NCBI RefSeq assembly: GCF_028595325.1
Contig: NZ_JAQQXR010000009.1
Coordinates: 124,001-188,000 of the forward strand
DNA: 64,000 bases
Source: Janthinobacterium fluminis
GTDB taxonomy: Bacteria > Pseudomonadota > Gammaproteobacteria > Burkholderiales > Burkholderiaceae_D
Reading direction: 5' to 3'
Each line of letters begins with the position of its first letter. The stretch's first letter is position 1. Both the position numbers and the translations under genes were made by a program. Under the pieces are notes generated by a model. The model was given only the letters and a program-made list of their open reading frames with translations. It was not told where the DNA came from and searched no databases. Below, piece after piece: positions 21,401-29,521 of this stretch.

Positions 21401-23106
21401 ATCGGGTAGTTGTCGCGCGTGCTGACGATGTCGACGCGCGAGAAGGTGCTGGGCGCCGCCAGCGCCGTCGTGGCGATGGGAATGGCGTCGGTGACGGCGT
21501 TCGCCGCCGCCACGTAGCCGGCGGCGGCCGTGGTGGCGAAGGCCAGGTTGCCGTTGGCGGTGTTGTTGAGCGTGCCGACGGTGATGGCGCCGCCGTTGGC
21601 GCTGCCGTTCGATTCGACGATGCAGACCTTGGTGGTGGGCGAGCTCAGGGCTGCGCAGGCCGGCGTGATGGCGTTGCCGCCGGCGTAGGCGCGCACCGTG
21701 CCGGCCACGCCGATCTTGCTGACGATCAGGCCGGCGACGGTGGCCGCGCTGGCGCTCTTGCCCAGCGAAATGCTGGTGGCCAGGGCTGCGCCCTTGTAGT
21801 TGACGCTGGCCAGCACCGGCGTCGGGCTGGTGCTGGAGCTGGTGCCGCTGACGCTCAGCACGGCCGTGGGCGGCACGTAGTTGACGGCGGCGCTGATCGT
21901 GACGGTCGGCGAGTTGACGGTGATGCCCCAGCCGGCGCGGCTGGCGTCGTCGACGACGGTGCAGTTGGCCGCCGACTTGCTGCCGCTGCAGACGACGGGC
22001 AGCACGGCGACGATGTTGTCGCCGCCCAGCACGATGCCGTAGGACGAGCAGGCCGCCACGCTGGGCTGCGACACGGGCGTGTTGACGCAGGCCCAGTACT
22101 GGGTGGTCAGCCCCGTCTTGGCGATGATGGAGGCGGCCAGCGCGCTGGCCAGCGCCTGTTGCTTGGCCAGGGTGTTGGTGCCGGTGGATGCCGTCACGGT
22201 GCCGTTGGTGATGGTGCGCGCCGTGCTCGGATCGGGGATCGTCACGCTGGTGATGCTCAGCGAGGTCGTCGTCGCCGAGGCGCCGATGGCGATGGTGCCG
22301 TAGGAGGCGGTGGTGCCCAGCACGGTCGAATAGCGCGGGTAGATATAGGTGCCGACGCGCTTGGCCTGGCAAGTCGTCAGCGCCGTGCTGTTACACCAGC
22401 GCACCTTGGCCGGCACCGGGTAGCCGGCCGGCGCCGCCGCCCCCACCGAGGTCGACTTGCAGGTCTTCATCGTGTCGTCGGTACAGTACTCGGCCACGCT
22501 GATCGTGTAGTAATAGGGGTTGCCGCTTTTCGTCGCCGAGCTGTAAAAGCTGTTGTTCGGATAGGTGTAGGTGGCCGTGTTCAGGCGGCAGTTCGAGCTG
22601 TCGGACGGGTCGCACCATTTCAGGTCGGGGAAGCCGGTGACGAGGTTGGTGTTGCTGATGCCGCTGCCGTACATATCGGTCTTGTGGGCGCCGAAGCCGT
22701 CGCCGGTGACGACGGTCCAGTTGCTGGTGTTGGCGGCGTTCATCTCGTCGTAGTAACTGCCGTCGGCCTTGATCGGCGGCGCGTAGCGGATGGCCGGGTT
22801 GTAGTATTGCTTGTTGAAGTCGGGGCTCATGAACGGCGGGTGGCCGACGTTGCAGCCGGTGACGCCGCTGGCCAGGTCGGCGCGGCTGCGGCACAGGTTG
22901 TCGTTGACGTAGTCGGGCGTGTAGGCCTGGTCCATCGAGCCGGAGTTGTCGAACAAGAGCATCAGGTTCGGCTTGACCGAGCCGGTGCCGTCGATGTTGA
23001 GCAGCGGCACCTGGGCGATATTGGTGGTGGCGGCGCCGCCGGGCAGCGCCAGCAGGGACAGGGCCAGCAAGGCGGCGGCCGGCAAGGCGGGCAATTGGAT
23101 GTTCAT
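18427..23106 (-). CDS. pilY1: PilY1-type pilus tip adhesin/assembly protein
   Basis: A 1559-residue exported protein. The signal peptide is ~1-28, followed by a von Willebrand-A-like region with a MIDAS-type DNSGSM near residue 52. A long variable Ala/Thr-rich segment includes Ig-like repeats, and the C-terminal third is the PilY1 seven-bladed beta-propeller (WKTVLVAGLNGGGRGYYAIDVTNP, TYIYGGDNQGQMWRFDL). PilY1 proteins sit at the tip of type IV pili, regulate pilus dynamics and can adhere to surfaces. Start ATG 23106 follows AGGAAC. It is the last gene of the minor pilin operon. A long open frame on the opposite strand is a codon-bias shadow. Confidence 0.92.
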   Translation of the reverse strand: MNIQLPALPAAALLALSLLALPGGAATTNIAQVPLLNIDGTGSVKPNLMLLFDNSGSMDQAYTPDYVNDNLCRSRADLASGVTGCNVGHPPFMSPDFNKQYYNPAIRYAPPIKADGSYYDEMNAANTSNWTVVTGDGFGAHKTDMYGSGISNTNLVTGFPDLKWCDPSDSSNCRLNTATYTYPNNSFYSSATKSGNPYYYTISVAEYCTDDTMKTCKSTSVGAAAPAGYPVPAKVRWCNSTALTTCQAKRVGTYIYPRYSTVLGTTASYGTIAIGASATTTSLSITSVTIPDPSTARTITNGTVTASTGTNTLAKQQALASALAASIIAKTGLTTQYWACVNTPVSQPSVAACSSYGIVLGGDNIVAVLPVVCSGSKSAANCTVVDDASRAGWGITVNSPTVTISAAVNYVPPTAVLSVSGTSSSTSPTPVLASVNYKGAALATSISLGKSASAATVAGLIVSKIGVAGTVRAYAGGNAITPACAALSSPTTKVCIVESNGSANGGAITVGTLNNTANGNLAFATTAAAGYVAAANAVTDAIPIATTALAAPSTFSRVDIVSTRDNYPIAVDRSDCVTAAGSCSYAEEMTNFANWYAYYKTRLQMMKTSVGIAFAPLTANYRVGYAKLSVMGAAGAVDIKPGEFNATARATWYTTLYNTTTSGSTPTRPAMHNIGKMFANLSPYNYDPGAEVVQFPCQQNFMILTTDGYWNGGSAAEVLNNDNVENAARFCTKAGGCVDTRTQSQPSISDVALYWYNGGSNTGTVSLRPALEPDMTKPGLVSAGAGENTHLHMTTYTLGLGVDGIMSYDPDYDNAKIKVGGDFYKLISGVSSGCAWNSNNAYVWPNPDTTNTASTVQERVDDLWHAAINGHGKYFSASDPKEVVAGLSEAITKLQVKVGAAAAAATSTPNISQEDKDIFSATFTTVRWFGELSDRYIDTVTGVVVPEVKWSTSAQLGKQVGSATDTRTILWLDPVTNTLKNFLFSEMLVAGHALEQSWFANQCGALAQCTLLSADNKSIANSGANMVNWLRGQQQYANDTIYRSYYTPAADPSSSVTPVPVVLGDVASAKPAYLYDARKAYLLDGYAAFKAASLARTRTLFAAANDGMLHAFYAPNAALATVPAGQEGGKEIWAYAPRITMKKLALQASTGYGTNHQFSVDGSPELADVQIGGVWKTVLVAGLNGGGRGYYAIDVTNPTSPQALWELCADSVVCAKNDPDLGLSFGNPQFGKWNNKWVVYLTSGYNNVPGVDGVASGSGLGYLYIVDVATGTVLKKISTGSGSLATPSGLAKITAITANPASDPVTTYIYGGDNQGQMWRFDLSDASGASVPVLKMGDAGTAKPITTRPDVTTCKVDTRSAEGTVTSTAQRVVVFGTGRLLDIPDVTDISTQSLYLLKDSGATIADLRGSSMVEQTLSRIGTGGSYTVTDNDVDLSLKNGWYLDWKVNAGERMNLDPKIVSGAINVVTNIPSAESTCTVGGTSNVYQYDACSGSYVSTDQVVGGTLSNNSAAVGFIIIRLPSGAYKMVTTLADGKMITNSLAAPNAIGAHKVGWRRVKE

Positions 23107-23166
23107 GTCGGTTCCTGTCACTGTCGGCGGTGCCGCTGAAAATTGTTGCAAATGCTGGGGGACGCC

Positions 23167-23760
23167 TCAGGCGCCTATCATGACGACGAGCTGGTTCACC
23201 ACGTTGCCGCCGCGCACGCCGAAGATGCGCGCCGTCACGATGTAGTGCACCTGCGGCGCGCCGGCCAGGCTGGTGCTGTCGCTGGCCAGGCTGTCGCCCA
23301 GCGCCACCGTGTTGTTGACGATGGCCGTGTTCGGCGCCGTCTGCATGCAGGTGTTGGCGGCCTTGTCGTAGGCGCCGCTGAGCGCGCACATGCGGTGGAT
23401 CACGTATTCGATGCGGTTGCCGCTGTTGGCGCGGTCGTCGATGACCTTCGAGCCGACCCAGAAACCCGGATTGGCGACGCTCTGCGTGGTGTCGAGCGTG
23501 GCCACGTAGGCGGCATCGGCAAAGCTGTTGTCGAGTTGCCCCTTGTTCGCCGCGGCCGTGTCCTTGAGCCACTGGAAGCCGGTCAGCAGGCCGAGGTCGG
23601 CGGCCTTGCTCAGGCTGGCGTCATAGGCCAGGTTGGCGCTCATCAGCGTCGTCGACATGCTGGCCTTGAGCAGGTAGATGCTGCTCACCAGCAGCACCGC
23701 CAACATGATCAGCATCACCGGCAAGGCGATGCCGCGCTGGCGCGGGTGGACGGGATTCAT
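23167..23760 (-). CDS. pilX: Type IV pilus assembly protein PilX
   Basis: A 197-residue minor pilin. The N-terminal prepilin-like segment RQRGIALPVMLIMLAVLLVSSIYLLKASMS is a PilX_N hydrophobic helix, with G before the IALPV stretch as leader-peptidase site. The rest is a Cys-pair globular domain (C...C near residues 123-138). The start overlaps the pilW stop by 4 bases; the gap to pilY1 is ~60 bases. The product primes pilus assembly with PilV, PilW, FimT and PilY1. Confidence 0.85.
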   Translation of the reverse strand: MNPVHPRQRGIALPVMLIMLAVLLVSSIYLLKASMSTTLMSANLAYDASLSKAADLGLLTGFQWLKDTAAANKGQLDNSFADAAYVATLDTTQSVANPGFWVGSKVIDDRANSGNRIEYVIHRMCALSGAYDKAANTCMQTAPNTAIVNNTVALGDSLASDSTSLAGAPQVHYIVTARIFGVRGGNVVNQLVVMIGA

Positions 23761-24950
23761 ATTGGCCTCCAGCCGGCGTTGCGGATCGGCACGATGGTTT
23801 CAAAGACGCGGTAGCGGTAGCACCGCCAGTCCACGGCGTCGCCGCTGACGGCGACATTGAGCAGGATGGGCGCGGGCGTCACGCCGGCCGGCTCGGCGCT
23901 GGCGAACACGGTGGGCGCGACGGTGCTGCTGGTGCACACGCCGCTGGCGTTGGCTTTGTCCGGATTCTTGCTGCGCGCCACCACCGCCAGGCGCAGCGCC
24001 GCCACATGCTGGTAGTCGCCGGCGCCGCCGACGACGCCGTCGGCGTCGGCGTCGATCATCGTCGCCGACCAGCGCCCCACCTGCAGGCCGGAGGTCGGCG
24101 TGAACGCGGCGCCGACGCGGGTGTCGAAGCCGTATTGCGCCTTCAGCGAGACGACGTTGTCGACCACCGTCGAGGCGGTGGAGGCGGCACCGGCCAGGTC
24201 GGCCGCGCGCAGCTGCAGGAAGCCGCTGCGGATCGACCAGGTGTGGAAGGACAGCGTGGCCGCCGGCCCCAGGTTGAACAGCGCGGCCTGGCCGTTGGTG
24301 TAGTTCACGCCCAGGCCGCCGGCCGCGTTGAAGCGGAAGGCCGTGCCGGTGGCGATGTTGAGCGCCTGCGCGGCCGGCGGGCCGGCCTGCAGGCGCGGAT
24401 CGAGCGCCACCTGGGCCAGGGCGCACCGGGCGGCGCCCGCCGTCAGCGGCGCCGCCAGGATCACGTCGCCGAGCGCGAAGCCGTAGGGTACGCGCTCGAC
24501 GACGATGTCGGCCTCGCCGGCGTAATCCCTGGTCACGCGCAGCACGCCGGTGCCGCTCATCGAGCTGCCCGAATACAGGGTCAGCCGGTCCGGCGCGGCG
24601 CCGTTCGACTCGATCACGGCCGCCGCCAGCGGCCGCACGACCGCCGCGCCGCGGGCGGCCGGCGCCAGCGCATAGCCCTGGACGTCGTTGAAGACGGTGT
24701 CGCAGCCGGCCACCAGCGGGTCGTTCAAGCCCCAGCCGGCCTGGCCGGCGTCGCTGCTGATCGAAAACAGCGCGAGCATGCCGTTCTGCATCGAGTCGGA
24801 GCCGCCCAGCGCGGCCTGCTTGTTCTGCTCGGAGCTGACCACCAGGCGCGTGGCGAACATCAGCGCCAGCAGGCCGATGACGACGCTGACCATCAGTTCG
24901 ACGACCGAGAAACCGCCGCCGCGGCGGTGCGGGATGGGGGCGCGTGTCAT
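23757..24950 (-). CDS. pilW: Type IV pilus assembly protein PilW
   Basis: A 397-residue minor pilin. The leader RAPIPHRRGGG is followed by FSVVELMVSVVIGLLALMFATRLV, the class III signal with Glu+5 present. A large beta-rich body follows, ending with DWRCYRYRVFETIVPIRNAGW, the standard PilW C-terminus. It overlaps pilV (4 bases) and pilX (4 bases), so translation is probably coupled. It belongs to the tip complex of the pilus. Confidence 0.88.
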   Translation of the reverse strand: MTRAPIPHRRGGGFSVVELMVSVVIGLLALMFATRLVVSSEQNKQAALGGSDSMQNGMLALFSISSDAGQAGWGLNDPLVAGCDTVFNDVQGYALAPAARGAAVVRPLAAAVIESNGAAPDRLTLYSGSSMSGTGVLRVTRDYAGEADIVVERVPYGFALGDVILAAPLTAGAARCALAQVALDPRLQAGPPAAQALNIATGTAFRFNAAGGLGVNYTNGQAALFNLGPAATLSFHTWSIRSGFLQLRAADLAGAASTASTVVDNVVSLKAQYGFDTRVGAAFTPTSGLQVGRWSATMIDADADGVVGGAGDYQHVAALRLAVVARSKNPDKANASGVCTSSTVAPTVFASAEPAGVTPAPILLNVAVSGDAVDWRCYRYRVFETIVPIRNAGWRPI

Positions 24951-25363
24951 GATTGGGCGATGTAGGAAGTGACGACGTGGTTGTTGCTAGGCCCGCCCGC
25001 CTTGCGCACCCAGCTGATCGACACGACGACGGCGGTGCGGCTCAGGTCGGCGCTCGGCACGACGCTGATGAGAATGGCGGCGCCGGGGATGGCCGCCTGC
25101 GTCTCGGCGTACCACAGCGCCAGTTGCGTGCGCGGGGATTCGTTGACGCCGAGCGCGTAGTTGGCCAGATTGGCCTGGTCGTTGACCATGATGCCCAGCA
25201 GCTTTTCGGTGGCGATCGTCGCCTCCGCGCGCATGCCCGCCTCCGCGATGGCCGACTGCGCGCGCGCCTGCAAGCCGATGGTGCCGAGCAGGCCGATGGC
25301 CAGGATCAGCGTGGCCAGCAGGGCTTCCAGCAGCGCGATGCCGCTTTGTTGACGGATTTTCAT
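24947..25363 (-). CDS. pilV: Type IV pilus modification/minor pilin PilV
   Basis: A 138-residue minor pilin with a class III signal peptide QQSG-IALLEALLATLILAIGLLG (Glu+5 present). Downstream, LQARAQSAIAEAGMRAEATIATEKLLGIMVND matches the PilV family helical spine, and the C-terminal strand reads VVSISWVRKAG. The start overlaps the fimT stop and the stop overlaps pilW, 4 bases each. Confidence 0.85.
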   Translation of the reverse strand: MKIRQQSGIALLEALLATLILAIGLLGTIGLQARAQSAIAEAGMRAEATIATEKLLGIMVNDQANLANYALGVNESPRTQLALWYAETQAAIPGAAILISVVPSADLSRTAVVVSISWVRKAGGPSNNHVVTSYIAQS

Positions 25364-26004
25364 GGTGGACAGGCCCTCGAATCGGTGACGGCGACGAGCG
25401 GGTCGCATTTGGCGGCCGTGCCGGCCAGGTTGACGGTCACGGCCGAAGCCCGCAGATTGGCCGCGTAGGCGGGGGTGGGGTCGAAACGGATCTGCGTCAG
25501 GCGCTGGGGGAACGTGGTGTCGACCCAGCCCAGGGCCGTGAAATAGATGCTCGACGCCCCCTCCGGCAGCAGGGCCGGCAGCAGCACCTCCGATTGCGGC
25601 AGCGCGGCGGCGCTGCGGAACACCGACACATAGCCGGCGGCGCCCTCCGGGTCGGCGCCGGCCGGCGCGCTGATGGTCGACCAGACGCCGGTCGAGTTCG
25701 AGCACGGCAGGCCCGGCTGCGGGAAGCAGATGTCGACCTGCCAGTCGTACTGGCCGTTGAGCAGATTCGGCGTCAGCACGATGCGGCTGGCGGCGTTGTG
25801 GCTGAGCGCCTGCTGGCGCGCCAGCTTGAAGCCCTCGGCGTACAGCTCGGTGGCGGCGCCGGCCTTGGTCGCCAGCGTCCAACTGGTCATGCGCGGCACG
25901 CCGACGGCCAGCAGCACGCCGAAAATCACCAGCACGACCATCAGCTCAAGCAGCGTGAAGCCGCCCGCGCCCCGCCCCGCCCCGCGCTGTGTCAATGCGA
26001 GCAT
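25360..26004 (-). CDS. fimT: GspH/FimT-family minor pseudopilin
   Basis: A 214-residue protein with class III leader ending GRGAGG and FTLLELMVVLVIFGVLLAVGVPRM (Glu+5 present), then a GspH/FimT beta domain with LARQQALSHNAASRIVL. Cys pairs appear at CFPQPGLPC and CDP...RACPP. ATG 26004 is preceded by AAGGAAGG inside the end of the pilE gene (13-base overlap). In relatives, FimT has been linked to DNA uptake by type IV pili; here the assignment is by family only. Confidence 0.82.
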   Translation of the reverse strand: MLALTQRGAGRGAGGFTLLELMVVLVIFGVLLAVGVPRMTSWTLATKAGAATELYAEGFKLARQQALSHNAASRIVLTPNLLNGQYDWQVDICFPQPGLPCSNSTGVWSTISAPAGADPEGAAGYVSVFRSAAALPQSEVLLPALLPEGASSIYFTALGWVDTTFPQRLTQIRFDPTPAYAANLRASAVTVNLAGTAAKCDPLVAVTDSRACPP

Positions 26005-26417
26005 GTGCCTTCCTTGTGGTCGACCCAGCAAGCGGCGTTGGTGACCCAGCCGGTCGGCGCCGCCGTGGTGGCGCGGGCGCCGTTCTGGTCGATGGTGAAG
26101 ACGAAGCCGCGCGCGGAATTGGTGCCGGTCGCCGTGATCGTGTAGGCGGACGCGCTGGCCGCGCTGAGCGCGTAGCCGAAGTTGTCGGTGTTCGGCGGCA
26201 GCCCGTTCACCACGCCGAAGCCGACGAAGGTGCGGCCGTTCGACCAGTACTGCTCGGCGCTGGGCTGGGCCGCGGCCAGCGCGCTGAAGGCTTCCGTCAG
26301 GCGGCCGCGCAGCACGTAATCGGTGTACATCGGCAGCGCCACCGCCGTCATGATGCCGACGATGGCCAGGGTGATCAGCACTTCCATGAGCGTGAAGCCG
26401 CGTTCGCCGTATTTCAT
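25992..26417 (-). CDS. pilE: Type IV pilin PilE-like minor pilin
   Basis: A 141-residue pilin. The leader MKYGERG is cleaved before FTLMEVLITLAIVGIMTAVALPMY, with Glu+5 present. The globular part contains YALSAASASAYTITATGT and the C-terminal disulfide loop C...CSH typical of PilE/ComP-type minor pilins. It is the first gene of the minor pilin operon; about 195 bases of upstream DNA before it presumably carry the promoter. Confidence 0.88.
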   Translation of the reverse strand: MKYGERGFTLMEVLITLAIVGIMTAVALPMYTDYVLRGRLTEAFSALAAAQPSAEQYWSNGRTFVGFGVVNGLPPNTDNFGYALSAASASAYTITATGTNSARGFVFTIDQNGARATTAAPTGWVTNAACWVDHKEGTCSH

Positions 26418-26613
26418 TGCTGTTGCTCCCGGTGGGGTGTGGGTGGGACGCCGGCCACGCCGACGCAGGGCCTTTCCAGCATAGTAGCGAGCCAGCCTTG
26501 CATTACCCTGAGGAAACGCTGACAATTTCCTGACAAACACAACATTTCGGCGCGCAAGCCTTGCACCGGCGCCTTCCCGGCCTTGCCTCCCCCTTGCCGG
26601 CAACGCTACGGCG

Positions 26614-27252
26614 TCAATCGCCCAGATCGATGCTCGCCGCCAGCGGCACTTGCGCGGGCGCCACATAGTCGGCCAGCACCCAGGCGCGCGCCGTTTGCCC
26701 CGCCTCCTGCGCCAGCAGCCCCGCCACGAATCCGGCGGACGCCTTGTCGAGCGCGGCGAATGGTTCGTCCAGCAGCACGACGGCCGCGCCCGACGCCCAT
26801 GCGGCCGCCAGCCAGACTTTGCGCTTGCTTCCCGTCGACAGCATGTACAGCCCCTTGTCCAGGTGCGGCGCCAGCGCCAGGCCGTCGACCAGGCGGCCGA
26901 GCGCCTGCGCGTCGAAGCGCGGATAGCGTGCGCGCAGCGAGTCGAAGTAGCCGGCCGCCGTCATCTGGTCGAAGGCGTCCGTGCGGGGATCGAGCCAGAA
27001 CACTTGCTGGCGGTAAGCCGGCGGCTCGGCGTCGAACCGGACGCCGCCTATCTGCAATTGCCCGGCGTCGGCGGCCAGCTCGCCGGCCAGCAGGCGCAGC
27101 AGCGCGGTCTTGCCGCAGCCGTCGCCGCCGCGCACCAGCGTGACGCCCGGAGCAAGGTCGAACGACAGGTCGGCGAACAGCGGGCGCTGCGGGTAGCTGA
27201 AGCACAGCCCCCGGGCCTGCAGGATGGCGGATGGCGCGCTGGAATGGTCGAT
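26614..27252 (-). CDS. ABC transporter ATP-binding protein, probably starting at ATC
   Basis: A ~212-residue ABC ATPase with Walker A GGDGCGKTALLRLLAG, a degenerate signature LSTGSKRKVW in place of LSGGQ, Walker B AAVVLLDEPFAALD, and a short C-terminus without the usual H-loop His. It most resembles CcmA-type exporter ATPases. No ATG, GTG or TTG fits the N-terminus (DHSSAPSAILQARGLCFSYP). Instead an AAGAGGA ribosome site leads to two in-frame ATC codons (27255 and 27252), so a rare ATC start is likely. No permease gene lies beside it. It follows the sensor kinase gene on the same strand. Confidence 0.7.
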   Translation of the reverse strand: MDHSSAPSAILQARGLCFSYPQRPLFADLSFDLAPGVTLVRGGDGCGKTALLRLLAGELAADAGQLQIGGVRFDAEPPAYRQQVFWLDPRTDAFDQMTAAGYFDSLRARYPRFDAQALGRLVDGLALAPHLDKGLYMLSTGSKRKVWLAAAWASGAAVVLLDEPFAALDKASAGFVAGLLAQEAGQTARAWVLADYVAPAQVPLAASIDLGD

Positions 27253-27295
27253 GATCGTCCTCTTTGAATGTGGGTTTGCTGGGGAATCGGCGATT

Positions 27296-28669
27296 TTACA
27301 GCCGATGGGCCGGCGGCGAGGCGGCGAAGCGCAGCGTAAACAGCGTGCCCTGCCCGTTCGCCGCCGCGCCGCTTGTGATGGTTGCGCCGTGCGCCAGCGC
27401 GATGTCGCGCACGATCGCCAGCCCGAGGCCGCTGCCGACGGTCTTGTCGTCGAGACGGACGAAGCGCTGGAACACCAGCTCGCGCAGGGCCGGCGCAATG
27501 CCGGGGCCGGAGTCTTCGACCAGCAGCAAGCCGCCTGCGCCGTCCGGCCGGCAACTGACGGTGACGACGCCGCCCGCCGGCGTGTAGCGGATCGCGTTGT
27601 CGATCAGGTTGTCGATCAGGTCGCGCAGCAGGAAGCGGTCGCCGCTCACCGTCGTTTCCTGGAGGTCGAAGCCGAGGTCGATAACCTTCTTCGCCGCCTC
27701 CTCGACAAAATGCTGGATGGCTTCCTCGACCAGGCGGTTCAGCGCGAGCGGCTCCAGCCGGGTCTTTTCAAAGTGGCTGGGCTCGGCCCGCGCCAGCGCC
27801 AGCAACTGATTGGTCTGGCGTATCATGCGCTCGGTCGAGGAGCGCATCAGGCGGATCGACTGGGCCGCGTCCGGCTCGGCGCCCGGGCGTTTTTCCAGCC
27901 ATTCGAGCTGGGTGCGCAAGCCCGCCAGCGGCGTGCGCAACTGGTGCGCGACGTTGGCCAGGAAGTCGTGCTGGGCCGTGGCGCCGTCGCGCACCCGCTC
28001 CAGCAAGCCATTGAAGGCGTGCAGCACGGGCGCCAGCTCGGCGGGCAGCTTCTCGACGTCGAGCGGGGCCAGTTCGTCACCGCCGCGGCCGTTCAATTCG
28101 GCGCGCATGCGCTGCAGCGGCACCAGGCCGTTGGTGACGGAAAACCAGATCAGGCCGACCGAGGCCAGCGTGAACAGCGCCTCCAGCAGCAGCAGCGCGC
28201 GCACCGTGGCGGCGCGGATTTGCAGGCGCTTGCGCAGGGTCTTGGCGACGCCGATGCCGATACGCTGGCCGTCCACGTCGGCGGCCAGCGCGAGGATGCG
28301 CACCGGCTCGCCGCGCACCATGCCGTCGTAGGCCGGCGCCGCGCCCGCCCCGCCCGGCAGCCGCAGCGCCGGGAAGTCGGCGTCGCCGGCGAGCGGCTGG
28401 CCGGACGGGCCGCGCACCACGTAGTAGATGGCGTCGACGGCGTCGGCGCGCAGCACCTGCTCGGCCTGGCGCGGCAGGTCGAGGCGCACGCCGTCCGCGC
28501 CGCCGCCCAGGCGCGCGGCCAGCGCCCCGGCGGCGTCCTGCAGGCCCTGGTCGAAGGCGCTTTGCGCCGGTATCCAGGCCAGCGCATAGGTCAGCGCGCC
28601 GCCGGCCAGGTTCAGCAGCAGGATGGGCGCGATCAGGTACTTCAGCAGGCGCAGCCGGATGCTAGCCAT
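27296..28669 (-). CDS. TctE-type sensor histidine kinase
   Basis: A 457-residue inner-membrane kinase. TM1 is ~13-33 and the periplasmic 2CSK_N-like sensor ~34-150 (YYVVRGPSGQPLAGD is its usual segment). TM2 is ~157-178, then HAMP-like, HisKA with H242 in FLANVAHQLRTPLAG, and HATPase_c with N and G boxes (LIDNAIRYTPAGG, DSGPGIAP, GSGLGLAIVRDIA). The TctE family senses tricarboxylates and related small acids. The start overlaps the response-regulator stop by 8 bases, so the pair forms one operon with the ABC ATPase. Confidence 0.9.
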   Translation of the reverse strand: MASIRLRLLKYLIAPILLLNLAGGALTYALAWIPAQSAFDQGLQDAAGALAARLGGGADGVRLDLPRQAEQVLRADAVDAIYYVVRGPSGQPLAGDADFPALRLPGGAGAAPAYDGMVRGEPVRILALAADVDGQRIGIGVAKTLRKRLQIRAATVRALLLLEALFTLASVGLIWFSVTNGLVPLQRMRAELNGRGGDELAPLDVEKLPAELAPVLHAFNGLLERVRDGATAQHDFLANVAHQLRTPLAGLRTQLEWLEKRPGAEPDAAQSIRLMRSSTERMIRQTNQLLALARAEPSHFEKTRLEPLALNRLVEEAIQHFVEEAAKKVIDLGFDLQETTVSGDRFLLRDLIDNLIDNAIRYTPAGGVVTVSCRPDGAGGLLLVEDSGPGIAPALRELVFQRFVRLDDKTVGSGLGLAIVRDIALAHGATITSGAAANGQGTLFTLRFAASPPAHRL

Positions 28670-29330
28670 GCAGCGCTTCCAGCATATAGCCGAAGCCGCG
28701 TATCGTGCGGATATTCACGCCGGCGTCGCCCAGTTTCAGGCGCAGCCGCGAAATATACACTTCGACGGCATTCAGCGTCAGCTCCTCGCCCCACGGCAGG
28801 ATGGCGTCGATGATCTGCTGCTTCGACACCACCCGCGTGCCGTGCTGCAGCAGGTATTCCAGCACCGCCCATTCGCGCACCGACAGGTCGATGGCGCGCT
28901 CGCCGACGCGGGCGCGCCTGCTGAAGGTGTCCAGCGTCAGCGCGCCCAGCGCCAGCACGGCCGGCTGCGGCGCGTTGCGGCGCACCAGCGCCTTCAGGCG
29001 CGCCACCAGCTCGGCCGTGGCGAAGGGCTTCACGAGGTAGTCGTCGGCGCCCAGCTCCAGCCCGCGCACCCGGTCCTCGATGGCGTCGCGTGCCGTCAGC
29101 AACAGCACCGGCAGGTTGCTGCCGCGCGCGCGCAGGCGCCGCACCACCTCGAAGCCGTCGATGCCGGGCAGGCCGATGTCGAGCACCAGCACCGCCACCT
29201 CCATGCGTTGCAGCATGGCGTCGGCCTGGCTGCCGTTGTTGACGACGTCGACCGCCATGCCGTGGCCGCTGAGCACGCGCGTCAGGCCGTCGGCCAGCAC
29301 CGCATCGTCTTCCACCAGTAATACGTGCAT
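28662..29330 (-). CDS. OmpR/TctD-family response regulator
   Basis: A 222-residue regulator. The receiver domain carries phospho-acceptor D51 in VLVLDIGLPG, acidic pair ED near residue 7 and K in YLVKPF; the DNA-binding winged helix shows LSVREWAVLEYLLQHGTRVVSKQQI and ends VNIRTIRGFGYMLE. ATG 29330 follows AAAGGG. It is cotranscribed with the TctE-type kinase and lies divergent from a chemoreceptor gene. Confidence 0.92.
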   Translation of the reverse strand: MHVLLVEDDAVLADGLTRVLSGHGMAVDVVNNGSQADAMLQRMEVAVLVLDIGLPGIDGFEVVRRLRARGSNLPVLLLTARDAIEDRVRGLELGADDYLVKPFATAELVARLKALVRRNAPQPAVLALGALTLDTFSRRARVGERAIDLSVREWAVLEYLLQHGTRVVSKQQIIDAILPWGEELTLNAVEVYISRLRLKLGDAGVNIRTIRGFGYMLEALHG

Positions 29331-29521
29331 GGGCGAACCCTTTCTCCAAGATGGGGCCGCTGCCATTATGCGGCATTTCCTGCAGGCTAGGAAAGGCGCC
29401 GGAGCACGCAAAACAACAGCGCCGCGCCGGCGGGCGCCGCGCCGATTCATCAAGCCGTCACAATTCACGCGCATTATTGCAAAATAGAAATATTTAATGC
29501 GTCGCCAACAACGGAAATCCC

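Noticed and set aside
18607..23139. A 1510-codon open frame on the plus strand opposite pilY1
   Set aside because: It is exactly the mirror of the pilY1 codon bias: Val/Gly/Arg/Asp-rich, no recognisable domain. The minus strand carries the clear PilY1 protein.
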